A stretch of 64,000 nucleotides of DNA from NCBI RefSeq assembly GCF_001429625.1, contig NZ_LMSU01000001.1, positions 1,230,310 through 1,294,309 of the forward strand, in the 5' to 3' direction. This DNA comes from Nocardioides sp. Soil805. Its GTDB lineage: Bacteria > Actinomycetota > Actinomycetes > Propionibacteriales > Nocardioidaceae. The position numbers and the translations under genes are program-made. The notes beneath the pieces are model-generated. The model ran no database searches and was not told the origin of the DNA. It was given only the letters and a program-made list of their open reading frames with translations. The stretch's first letter is position 1. Each line of letters begins with the position of its first letter. Positions 1-7,360 of the stretch are shown here, piece after piece.

Positions 1-1
1 C

Positions 2-418
2 ACGCTGATGGACGAGCTCCGCCACCATGGCGGACCCATGCTCCGGGTGAAACGGCGGGACCTGCTCGAGCGCGGCGTCGAGCGGACGACCAGCCGGGTC
101 GAGGAGGTCCGCGACGGCCTTCCCGTGGTCGACGGCACGCCGCGCGAGGTCTCGACCGTCGTGTGGGCGACCGGCTTCCGGCAGGTCTTCGACTGGATCC
201 ACCTGCCGGTGCTGGGTGACGACGGCTGGCCTCGGGAGATGCGCGGGGTCTCCCCCGACGCACCCGGGCTGTTCTTCTGCGGGCTGTGCTTCCAGTACGC
301 CTTCAGCTCGATGGTCCTCCCCGGGGTCGGTCGCGACGCGGCGTACGTCGCGGACCGGGTCGCGGCCCGATCCCGCGCGCTCGGAAAGGCGACGCCGAGC
401 CTGCCCGGTGCCGCCTGA
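2..418 (+). CDS. flavin-containing monooxygenase / FAD-dependent oxidoreductase, C-terminal part
   Basis: Carboxy end of a flavoprotein monooxygenase of the CzcO/FMO kind; the amino end, with the first FAD-binding glycine motif, lies left of the window. About 138 codons are visible. The segment VVWATGFRQ near the middle is the ATG-type motif that links the FAD and NADPH domains in class B monooxygenases. It is followed by DAPGLFFCGL and by LPGVGRDAAYVADRV, which match the closing strand and helix of the FAD fold. Family members use NADPH and oxygen to oxidise ketones, amines or small hydrophobic compounds; the substrate cannot be read here. It ends about 20 bases before the next gene, which has its own promoter. 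Family call firm, substrate unknown. Confidence 0.8.
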   Translation, partial: TLMDELRHHGGPMLRVKRRDLLERGVERTTSRVEEVRDGLPVVDGTPREVSTVVWATGFRQVFDWIHLPVLGDDGWPREMRGVSPDAPGLFFCGLCFQYAFSSMVLPGVGRDAAYVADRVAARSRALGKATPSLPGAA

Positions 419-437
419 CCCGCCGTACCCTCGAAAC

Positions 438-2048
438 GTGGACACGGCCGCTGACCACTACACACGCGGCGACTGGCAAGCCGCGTACGACGCGTGGTCG
501 CGCACCGGGCCGGACGGCCTCAGCGCCGCCGAGCTCGACTGCTTCGGCGCGGTCGTCGAGCTCGTCGGGACGCACGACGAGGCGGTCCCTGTCCTGCAGC
601 GCGCCTTCCGCGCGCACCTGGAGGCGGGCGACCTGCACGCCGCCGCAGGGTGCGCGGTCCGTCTGTCGATGGGCCTGGCCGAGCACGGCGAGCACGCGCT
701 CGCCGGCGGTTGGGCCGCCCGGGCGGCCGAGCTCGTCGACGAGATCGGCGCGGACTGCGTGGAGCGCGGCTGGATGGCGTTCCTCATGATGTTCCGCGCC
801 CTCGGCGAGGGTGACCTCGCGGAGGCGAGACGGATGGCCGACGAGGCCCACGACGCCGGCCGCCGCTTCCACGACGCGGACCTCACGGCGATGAGCACGT
901 GTGCGCAGGGGCGGGTGTCGATCATGACCGGGCACTTCGCCGAGGGGCTGGCGCAGCTCGACGACTCCATGGTCCGGGTCGTGGCGGGCGAGCTGTCCCC
1001 GGTGATCGCGGGGCACGTCTACTGCACCGCCATCGAGGGCGCCCAGGAGGTCAGCGACTTCGGCCGGGTCGCCGAGTGGACGGCCGCCCTCGAACGGTGG
1101 TGCCAGGCACAGCCCGGGCTGCTGGCCTTCACCGGCCAGTGCGCCGTGCACCGTGGGCAGCTGATGCGGCTGCGCGGCGCCTGGGACAGCGCGTTGCGGG
1201 AGTGGTCGCTGGCCGCCGAGCGGTACGTCGCCCTGGGCACGCCCGGCCCCATCGGCCTCACCGCCCTCGAGACCGGCGACGTGCTGCGGCTGCGTGGTGA
1301 CCTCTCCGCTGCCGACGAGTGCTACCAGCGCGCCGCCGATCTCGGCGTCGACCCGCAGCCCGGACTGGCGCTGCTGTGGCTGGCCCAGCGGCGGTCGTCG
1401 CCGGCGGTCGCGGCCGTCGACCGGCTGCTCGCCTCGTCGACCGGACCGCTGGAGCGGTGCCGGATCCTGCCGGGGTCCATCGAGGTCCTGCTGGCGTGCG
1501 ACGCGGTCGAGCGCGCGCGACCGCTGGCGCTCGAGCTGGAGTCCTTGGCATCGGCGGCCGGGTCGGCGGTCCTGTCCGCGGCCGCCGCCCAGGCCCACGG
1601 GGCCGTCGAGCTCGCCGCCGGGGATGCTGCGGGTGGACTGCCCTACCTTCGCAAGGCGCACCAGCTCTGGACGCAGTCGTCCTCGCCGTACGACGCCGCC
1701 GTCACGCGACTGCTCATCGGCCGCTGCCTCCTGGCCCTCGGCGACACGTCCTCCGCCGAGCGCGAGATGACCGCCGCACGCGCCGCCTTCCGGCAGGTCG
1801 GTGCGGCGCCGATGGCCGACCTCACCTCGTCGCTCCTGGCCCCTCCCTCCCTTCCCGGCGGCCTGACCGCCCGCGAGGTCGAGGTGCTCCGCCTCGTCTC
1901 CTCGGGCCGCAGCAATCCGCAGATCGCGACCGAGCTCGTGCTGAGCGAGAAGACCGTGGCCCGGCATCTGTCCAACATCTTCGGCAAGCTCGACGTCGCC
2001 TCGCGCACCGCCGCCGCGGCGTACGCCTACGAGCACGGGCTGGTCTGA
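438..2048 (+). CDS. LuxR-type transcriptional regulator with TPR-like sensor region
   Basis: 536-residue regulator. Residues 1 to about 460 are Ala/Leu-rich helical hairpins with the spacing of TPR-like repeats (for example DHYTRGDWQAAYDAW at the start). I see no Walker A motif, so it is not a full LAL/MalT-type ATPase. The last 60 residues are a LuxR/GerE helix-turn-helix: LTAREVEVLRLVSSG, then NPQIATELVLSEKTVARHL. The GTG at 438 is chosen over any upstream start because TACCCT lies six bases before it, the leaderless actinobacterial layout, and because upstream codons would overlap the preceding gene. The LuxR-type output is certain; the signal and targets are not visible. It runs convergent to the FAD oxidoreductase at 2125-3495. 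Confidence 0.85.
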   Translation: MDTAADHYTRGDWQAAYDAWSRTGPDGLSAAELDCFGAVVELVGTHDEAVPVLQRAFRAHLEAGDLHAAAGCAVRLSMGLAEHGEHALAGGWAARAAELVDEIGADCVERGWMAFLMMFRALGEGDLAEARRMADEAHDAGRRFHDADLTAMSTCAQGRVSIMTGHFAEGLAQLDDSMVRVVAGELSPVIAGHVYCTAIEGAQEVSDFGRVAEWTAALERWCQAQPGLLAFTGQCAVHRGQLMRLRGAWDSALREWSLAAERYVALGTPGPIGLTALETGDVLRLRGDLSAADECYQRAADLGVDPQPGLALLWLAQRRSSPAVAAVDRLLASSTGPLERCRILPGSIEVLLACDAVERARPLALELESLASAAGSAVLSAAAAQAHGAVELAAGDAAGGLPYLRKAHQLWTQSSSPYDAAVTRLLIGRCLLALGDTSSAEREMTAARAAFRQVGAAPMADLTSSLLAPPSLPGGLTAREVEVLRLVSSGRSNPQIATELVLSEKTVARHLSNIFGKLDVASRTAAAAYAYEHGLV

Positions 2049-2084
2049 GCCTGGGGTGCTCCGTCCCCACGGCCGCAACACGAT

Positions 2085-2113
2085 CGTGGCCCCCGCCACC
2101 GGCGAGGGCCACG
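2085..2113. terminator. bidirectional hairpin between convergent genes
   Basis: Perfect 8-base stem cgtggccc (2085-2092) and gggccacg (2106-2113) with a 13-base loop. It lies in the 76-base gap between the stops of the LuxR gene and the oppositely oriented FAD oxidoreductase. There is no T-run, as is usual at this GC content. It probably ends transcription from both sides. Confidence 0.5.
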
Positions 2114-2124
2114 AGTCGCGGGGG

Positions 2125-3495
2125 TCACCCCAGCACGCCGCCGATCCTCATCACGCCGTCCGGGTCGTAGGTCCGGACCGCCCGGCGCAGCCGGGCGAGG
2201 GTGACCTCGTCGTACGCGTCGACGTACTCCTCGGGCGTGAACGTGAAGTTCGGCAGCCGATGGCCGCCGACCCACGGCTGCATCGCGGTGAGGATCGCCT
2301 CGGCGTGGTCCTCCACCCCCGGGATCTCCGCGATGCCGACGACGAGCAGCGAGTACGCCGCGTCGCGCGAGGCGAAGGCGCTCGGGTGCTCCCCCGGCCG
2401 GGCGAACGCGCCGCCCAGCTGGCGCACCTCGACCAGGATCTGCGGCGACGCCACACCCGGCCCCGTCAGGGCGAGCAGCGCGTCAGCGGTCTCGGCCGTG
2501 AAGTCGGTGAGCACCTCGCCAGCCTCGTGCGCCGGCGTCGGGTCGAGCGGGTCCGTGTGGACCGAGTCGATCGCGGTGTAGGGCTTGTCGGCCACGTCGT
2601 CGAGGATGACCGGAGCGGCGGCACGCATCGCGGCGAACCAGCGCTCCCCCACCTCGGCCGACCCCGTCCACACGTAGCGGACCGACAACGTCAACCGGCC
2701 GGCCAGCATCGGCGGCACGCCCTCCATGTCGGGGAGCTGGAACAGGGCGATCGACGTGGTGCCCAGCTCGGGCAGGTCGTCGGACCAGTGCAGCCAGCGC
2801 TCGATGACGGTCGCCGCGTCGTCCCCGTCGAACCACAGCGAGCCGCCGTAGAACCTCGGCTGGTGGACGAGGTCGAACTCGATCGCCGTGATGATCCCGA
2901 GCATCCCCTTCCCGCCGCGCAGGGCGAAGAAGAGCTCCGGGTACTCGGTCGGCGTCACCCGCCGGAGCACGCCGTCGCCGGTGACGACCTCGATGGCGCG
3001 GACCTTGTCGATGGCGAGCCCGTACGTGCGGGCCATCGGCCCGAGCCCGCCACCGGTGGTGTAGCCGACGATGCCGACGTCGGTGATCGAGCCCGAGAGC
3101 GGCGCGAGGCCGTAGGGCGCGGCGGCCTCCACGACGCGGAGCCACTTCACGCCGGCCCCGGCGCGGGCCCAGCCCTCCTCCGGGTGCACGACCACCTCGT
3201 CGAGCTCCTTGGTGGTGACCAGCAGCTCGGTGGTCAGGTCGGCCATCGGGCCGTGGCCCGTGGCTTGCGGTGTCACGCGGATGCCGTGCCGGGCCGCGAA
3301 CTGCACGGCCTCGACGACGTCCTGGGCGTCGTGCGCCGCGAGGACGGCCGCGGGGCGGACGGGGATGGCAACGTTCCACGGCGCCACGAGCGCGTCGTAC
3401 CTCTTGTCGCCAGGCACCGCGACGGTGCCGATGGTGAGTGCGTCCAGCTCCGCGAACGGTACGGCGTACGCGGGGCTGGTCTGTGCGATGGTCAT
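2125..3495 (-). CDS. FAD-binding oxidoreductase, berberine-bridge/VAO type
   Basis: 456-residue flavoenzyme of the vanillyl-alcohol oxidase / berberine bridge class. The amino half is a PCMH FAD-binding domain (PATGHG-like segment QATGHG near residue 80, whose His is the expected covalent FAD attachment point; GYTTGGGLG near 145). The carboxy end has the short BBE region (NFTFTPEEYVDAYDEV, YDPDGV). The second, Cys attachment of bicovalent members is not evident. Such enzymes oxidise alcohols, sugars or secondary metabolites with oxygen. The ATG at 3495 has GGAGGAAC just upstream. It resembles the next gene (3588-4955), so the two look like diverged duplicates, both downstream of the SARP regulator. 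Substrate unknown. Confidence 0.8.
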   Translation of the reverse strand: MTIAQTSPAYAVPFAELDALTIGTVAVPGDKRYDALVAPWNVAIPVRPAAVLAAHDAQDVVEAVQFAARHGIRVTPQATGHGPMADLTTELLVTTKELDEVVVHPEEGWARAGAGVKWLRVVEAAAPYGLAPLSGSITDVGIVGYTTGGGLGPMARTYGLAIDKVRAIEVVTGDGVLRRVTPTEYPELFFALRGGKGMLGIITAIEFDLVHQPRFYGGSLWFDGDDAATVIERWLHWSDDLPELGTTSIALFQLPDMEGVPPMLAGRLTLSVRYVWTGSAEVGERWFAAMRAAAPVILDDVADKPYTAIDSVHTDPLDPTPAHEAGEVLTDFTAETADALLALTGPGVASPQILVEVRQLGGAFARPGEHPSAFASRDAAYSLLVVGIAEIPGVEDHAEAILTAMQPWVGGHRLPNFTFTPEEYVDAYDEVTLARLRRAVRTYDPDGVMRIGGVLG

Positions 3496-3543
3496 TGTTC
3501 CTCCGTGTGGTGTCGTCGTTGACCCGACGAAGGTGCACCCACG

Positions 3544-3576
3544 CGGTTGAGGTGGACTTGCGCCCGACTTGAGCCC
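3544..3576 (-). promoter_or_regulatory. putative SARP operator: three repeats at 11-base period
   Basis: On the minus strand the repeats read ctcaagtcggg, cgcaagtccac and ctcaaccgcgt, each 11 bases long, ending 48 bases before the start of the FAD oxidoreductase gene. SARP-type activators bind heptameric direct repeats with 11-base spacing placed 8 bases before the -10. Here exactly 8 bases follow the last repeat and then comes CACCTT, a possible -10. The same CAAGTC unit recurs at 4989-5010 before the second oxidoreductase. Assignment to the SARP encoded at 4957-6837 is inference. Confidence 0.55.
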
Positions 3577-3587
3577 GAGGTGCGGAA

Positions 3588-4955
3588 TCAGTCGCCTGAG
3601 GCGCGCTGGGGAGCGACAAACAGTCCATCCGGGTCCGCAGCACGACGGATCCGGTGGAGGCGCTCGTACGCCGACGCCGACCTCCCGCGCCGGGCGGCCG
3701 CCTCGTAGGCCATCGAGAGGTACGACGCGCTGGAGGTCCAGGGGGCGAGTGACTCCAGGACCCGCGTGGCGTCCTCGCGTACGGCGCTCCACCCGGTGCC
3801 CACGTCGAGCCCGACGCCGAGCACCAGGAAGGAGCCGTCGAGGTGGTCGAGCGCGCCGCCGCGAGGGGCGGGGCGCTCGATGGCGCCACCGAGGTGGCGC
3901 AGCTCGACGAAGAGCAGGTTGCTGCCGGAGCCGGGGCCGGCCGAGGCGACCAGGGCCTCCACCGCCTCCAGCGGAAGACCGTGGACCAGGACGCTGTTGG
4001 CGTAGACCGCGGTGGGTTCCTGGGGGTCGAGCTGGAGGTGGGCGATGTCGGCCGCGGGCACCTGGGCGAACGTGTCGGTCTCGGGCCTCAGGCCACGCAG
4101 CGGGGCGAGGATGCGGGCACCCGCCTCGGCGTCACCCTCCACCACCGCATGGAGCATGAGGAACTGCCGGCCGCGCACGTCCGGGGGCATCCACTCCTCG
4201 TCGGGCACCTGGAAGATGCGGGCGACACTGGTCACCGACTCGGGTGCGTCCGCGGTCCACTCGCCCCACGCCGCGAGGACGCGCCCGGCGTGCCGCCAGT
4301 CCCAGGCCAGCATCCCGGCGTACACCGTGGGGATCGGGAGCAGGTCGAACTCGAGGGCGGTGACGACCCCGAAGCCGCCGCTGCCGCCGCGGGCCGCCCA
4401 CAGCAGGTCCGCGTCCTGGGTCTCGGTGGCGCGCACGAAGGTCCCGTCCGCGAGCACCAGCTCGGCGGCCGTGACCGCGCTGCACTGCAGGCCGTGCCGC
4501 CGGGCGTACCAGCTCACGCCGCCGCCGAGCGACGAGCCGACCACCCCGACACCGGGGCTGGACATGTGCCTCGCGGCGAGGTCGACCTTGCCGGCGCGGG
4601 CGATGACGTCACCCCAGAGCACGCCGGCCTCGGCACGGGCCGTACGACGGGCGGCATCGACGCGCAGCCCGGTCATCGCCGAGGTGCGCAGCAGGACCGC
4701 GTCGCCGAGCCGACCCGCGAGCGGCGGGGCGCCGTGGCCGGTGCCCTGGGGTGCGACCCGGAGGCCCGACGCCGCGGCGGCCAGCACGATCCGGGAGACC
4801 TCCTCGGCGTCGGCCGGATAGGCGACCGCCGCCGGGTGCTCGTCGACCTGGAGGTTCCAGGGCATGCGCGCCTCGTCGTAGAGGGCGTCCCCGGGCAGGT
4901 GGACGGCACCGCCGGCCAGCCCGCGGAGCGCTTCGGTCTCGGGCACCGTCACCAC
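3588..4955 (-). CDS. FAD-binding oxidoreductase, berberine-bridge/VAO type (second copy)
   Basis: 455-residue homologue of the preceding oxidoreductase with the same layout. It has an FAD-binding PCMH domain (QGTGHGAPP near residue 60, whose His is the expected flavin attachment; GVVGSSLGGGVSWYARRHG near 135) and a BBE-like carboxy end (LSMAYEAAARRG, RRAADPDGLFVAP). Start codons GTG at 4955, 4952 and 4946 are all possible; none has a strong ribosome site. The first leaves one base after the TGA of the SARP gene and would allow coupled translation. It is followed after 92 bases by the other oxidoreductase. Substrate unknown; a role in a small oxidative or secondary-metabolite pathway under the neighbouring SARP is inference. 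Confidence 0.8.
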   Translation of the reverse strand: MVTVPETEALRGLAGGAVHLPGDALYDEARMPWNLQVDEHPAAVAYPADAEEVSRIVLAAAASGLRVAPQGTGHGAPPLAGRLGDAVLLRTSAMTGLRVDAARRTARAEAGVLWGDVIARAGKVDLAARHMSSPGVGVVGSSLGGGVSWYARRHGLQCSAVTAAELVLADGTFVRATETQDADLLWAARGGSGGFGVVTALEFDLLPIPTVYAGMLAWDWRHAGRVLAAWGEWTADAPESVTSVARIFQVPDEEWMPPDVRGRQFLMLHAVVEGDAEAGARILAPLRGLRPETDTFAQVPAADIAHLQLDPQEPTAVYANSVLVHGLPLEAVEALVASAGPGSGSNLLFVELRHLGGAIERPAPRGGALDHLDGSFLVLGVGLDVGTGWSAVREDATRVLESLAPWTSSASYLSMAYEAAARRGRSASAYERLHRIRRAADPDGLFVAPQRASGD

Positions 4956-4956
4956 C

Positions 4957-6837
4957 TCACGATCGGGGCGTCCCAGCGTGCCCGGGCCGACTTGAGGATG
5001 ACTTGAGCCGACGGTTCATCCGCTCGTGGAGCAGGGCTCGCTCGCCGGTCGGGATGTCGGCGTGGATGGCGTCGCGCACCAGCGGGTTGACGAAGTCGAG
5101 CGGGTGCCCGTCGACGAGGATCTCGCTGCGGGCCAGGACGTCGAGGGCGGAGGCGACGTCCTCCTCCGAGTGCTGCGCCAGGTCGGCGACACTCATCAGG
5201 TCGGCCACCGGCCCGAGCACCGCCACCGCCCGCGCGACGGTCGTGACCGTCGCCGGCATCCGGCGCAGGCGCAGCGTCACCAGCGAGGTGACGGCGCGCG
5301 ACCCCACGGCCCGGACGGTGTCGACGTGGGCCACGTCGGGCGGCACGCCCTGGTCGGCCAGCGCGCGCAGCAGCTGACGCAGGAGGAGCGGGCTGCCCGA
5401 GGTCATCCGGTGGCACGCGGCCACGAAGGCCTCCGCGCCCCGACCGAGCCGGTCGGCCACCAGGGCGGCCGTGCCCTGCTCGGTGAGTGGTGCGGGGTGC
5501 AGCATGCTCGTCGACTCGTTGCCGGCGAGCTCGGCCAGCAGGTCGTCGGCATCGTGCGGCTCACCGGAGCGCACGGCCAGCGCCACCAGGACCGGGAGCC
5601 CGTCGAGCCGCCTCACGAGGTAGGCGAGGAACTGGACCGACGCCTCGTCGCTCGACTGGACGTCGTCGACGCAGAGCACGAAGGGCGCGTCCTTCGCCAG
5701 GTCGGCGGTGATCTCGTACAGACCGCGGAGCACGGCGAAGCGCTCGTCACGGCGTACGACGTCGTCGACTGCCGCGTCGAACAGCTGTCGCACGACGCCG
5801 TAGTCGAACCCCTGCTCCAGCGCGCTGCTCCGCGCCGACCTGACGAGCACGCCGTCAGCGACGGCGAGCTTGCGCAGCTCGTCGAGCAGTCGGGTCTTGC
5901 CGATGCCGGCCGGGCCCTCGACGAGCACGGAGCCACCTCTCCCGTCCTTGAGGTCCTCGAGCTTGGTGCGCAGGACGGCCAGCTCGCGCTCCCGGTCCAC
6001 GAGCCCGTCGGGCTTCCGCGGCCGGGGAACGAGCGGGGTGGCGTTGTCTGCCTTGGCCGGACTCGGCGCATCAAGGTCCGGCGACTGTGCCAGGACCTCC
6101 GCCTCGAGCGAGCGCAGCGCGGGACCGGGATCGACGCCGAGCTCGTCGGCGAGCACCTGGCGCGCCCGGCGCAGCGCCTCCAGCGCCGCGGCCTGCCGGT
6201 GCGCGCGGTAGAGCGCGAGGGTGAGGAGGCGCCAGCGCTCCTCGCGGAGCGGGTCATCGGCGACGAGCGCCTCGAGCTCGCCGATGACGAGCTGGGCCTC
6301 TCCGAGCTCGAGGCGGGTGGCGAGGAGGCGTTCGCGGGCCACCGCACGGAGCTCGGTGAGCCGTGCGATCTCCGCCTGCGCCCACGGCTCCCCCGCGTAG
6401 TCGGCGTAGGCGGGTCCTCGCCACAGCCGGAGCGTGGTCTCCAGGGTGCACACCGCATCACTCGGCGCTTGGCCCGCCGCTGACTCGACGGCCGCCTCGA
6501 AGGCCCACGCGTCCACGGCGTCCGGTGCCAGGCGTAGCACGTAGCCAGGCCCCGCACGGGCGATGACGCCGTCGCGCTGCCGGGCGGTCGCGTCGGGCTC
6601 GAGACGCCGACGCAGATGGCTCACGTACGCCTGCAACGCGCCGGTGGCGTCGGCGGGTGGCTGGTCCCCCCACACGCAGTCGACCAACCGATCGGCCGGG
6701 ACCACCTGGTCCCGCAGCATGATCAGTCCGGCCAGTACGGCGCGCTGACGCCGCCCGCCGAGGTCCACGACCGCGCCGTCCCGCGTCGCCGTGAGCTCGC
6801 CAAGCACGTGCAGGTGAAGTTGCGGCTGCCCGTCCAC
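4957..6837 (-). CDS. SARP/AfsR-type pathway regulator with AAA ATPase domain
   Basis: 626-residue activator. Residues 1-90 form the OmpR-type winged helix of the SARP family (LHVLGELTATRDG, then GRRQRAVLAGLIM). It is followed by the bacterial transcriptional activation domain (to about 245) and an ATPase domain with Walker A GPAGIGKTRLLDEL and Walker B FVLCVDDVQ. There is no carboxy-terminal LuxR helix-turn-helix or long TPR tail, so it is shorter than many AfsR-like proteins. The GTG at 6837 is preferred because GAGGAA lies about seven bases upstream; an in-frame ATG at 6909 has no such site. The last codons contain the CAAGTC repeats that probably control the next gene. Confidence 0.85.
   Translation of the reverse strand: MDGQPQLHLHVLGELTATRDGAVVDLGGRRQRAVLAGLIMLRDQVVPADRLVDCVWGDQPPADATGALQAYVSHLRRRLEPDATARQRDGVIARAGPGYVLRLAPDAVDAWAFEAAVESAAGQAPSDAVCTLETTLRLWRGPAYADYAGEPWAQAEIARLTELRAVARERLLATRLELGEAQLVIGELEALVADDPLREERWRLLTLALYRAHRQAAALEALRRARQVLADELGVDPGPALRSLEAEVLAQSPDLDAPSPAKADNATPLVPRPRKPDGLVDRERELAVLRTKLEDLKDGRGGSVLVEGPAGIGKTRLLDELRKLAVADGVLVRSARSSALEQGFDYGVVRQLFDAAVDDVVRRDERFAVLRGLYEITADLAKDAPFVLCVDDVQSSDEASVQFLAYLVRRLDGLPVLVALAVRSGEPHDADDLLAELAGNESTSMLHPAPLTEQGTAALVADRLGRGAEAFVAACHRMTSGSPLLLRQLLRALADQGVPPDVAHVDTVRAVGSRAVTSLVTLRLRRMPATVTTVARAVAVLGPVADLMSVADLAQHSEEDVASALDVLARSEILVDGHPLDFVNPLVRDAIHADIPTGERALLHERMNRRLKSSSSRPGHAGTPRS
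4989..5010 (-). promoter_or_regulatory. putative SARP operator: two repeats at 11-base period
   Basis: Minus-strand repeats ctcaagtcatc-type, CAAGTC at an exact 11-base period (plus-strand gacttgaggat at 4989-4999 and gacttgagccg at 5000-5010). They lie inside the last codons of the SARP gene and 34 bases before the GTG of the second FAD oxidoreductase. Eight bases after the last repeat comes CACGCT, a possible -10, mirroring the layout at 3544-3576. Confidence 0.5.
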
Positions 6838-6971
6838 CCCATTTCCTCGCGTCGTCTCCGTCGAGGATAGGACCGGGTCAGGGGTGCTTGCTGCCCCGAA
6901 TTTGGGCACGCGGGCTCACGTCGGGGCCTTCGTCTGTGCGTGTCGGCCCAGCCGCTCGGGGCGGCTCCGGG

Positions 6972-7193
6972 CTACAGGTGCTCGAGCTTGGCGTACGGGC
7001 TCGTGATGCGCACCGTCTTGTCACCGAAGTCGATCGACACCGCGTGGGCCTCGACATTGAGGACGCGCCCCAGGCCGTAGAGGTCGTGGCAGACCTGGTC
7101 GCCGACGGCGTACACCTCGATCTCTTGCTCGGGCTTGGGTTGGAAGGGACTCGAGGAGAGAGGCTTCCGCGTGGACCATGTTGAGGAGGTCAT
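6972..7193 (-). CDS. small CarD/TRCF-RID-like domain protein
   Basis: 73-residue protein. After a 30-residue Ser/Pro-rich lead it carries EVYAVGDQVCHDLYGLGRV and VRITSPYAKLEHL, the small beta-barrel pattern of CarD_CdnL/TRCF RNA-polymerase-interacting domains and of a common short actinobacterial protein family. It lacks the helical DNA-binding part of true CarD. The ATG at 7193 has GGAGG three bases upstream; longer in-frame extensions look non-coding. It diverges from the PLD/helicase gene across 167 bases in which I see no clear promoter or operator. Function unknown; interaction with RNA polymerase is only suggested by the fold resemblance. Confidence 0.65.
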   Translation of the reverse strand: MTSSTWSTRKPLSSSPFQPKPEQEIEVYAVGDQVCHDLYGLGRVLNVEAHAVSIDFGDKTVRITSPYAKLEHL

Positions 7194-7360
7194 ATGCCTC
7201 CAGTATGCGCCCCGGACGAAGGAAGTGCGCCCTTCGTAGCCGGATCCCTGTCCCAACGATGGCGACGGGCACGTCGGTTCGATCGCTGCGCGCGCTGAAT
7301 CACTGCGCCCGCATGCCGATTCTGCCGTGTAGGCGCAGCTCGCCTGGCAAGCTCGGCCGC

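Noticed and set aside
6889..6908. tgccc-cgaattt-gggca inverted repeat upstream of the SARP gene
   Set aside because: Arms of only five bases with no second copy; too weak to call an operator.
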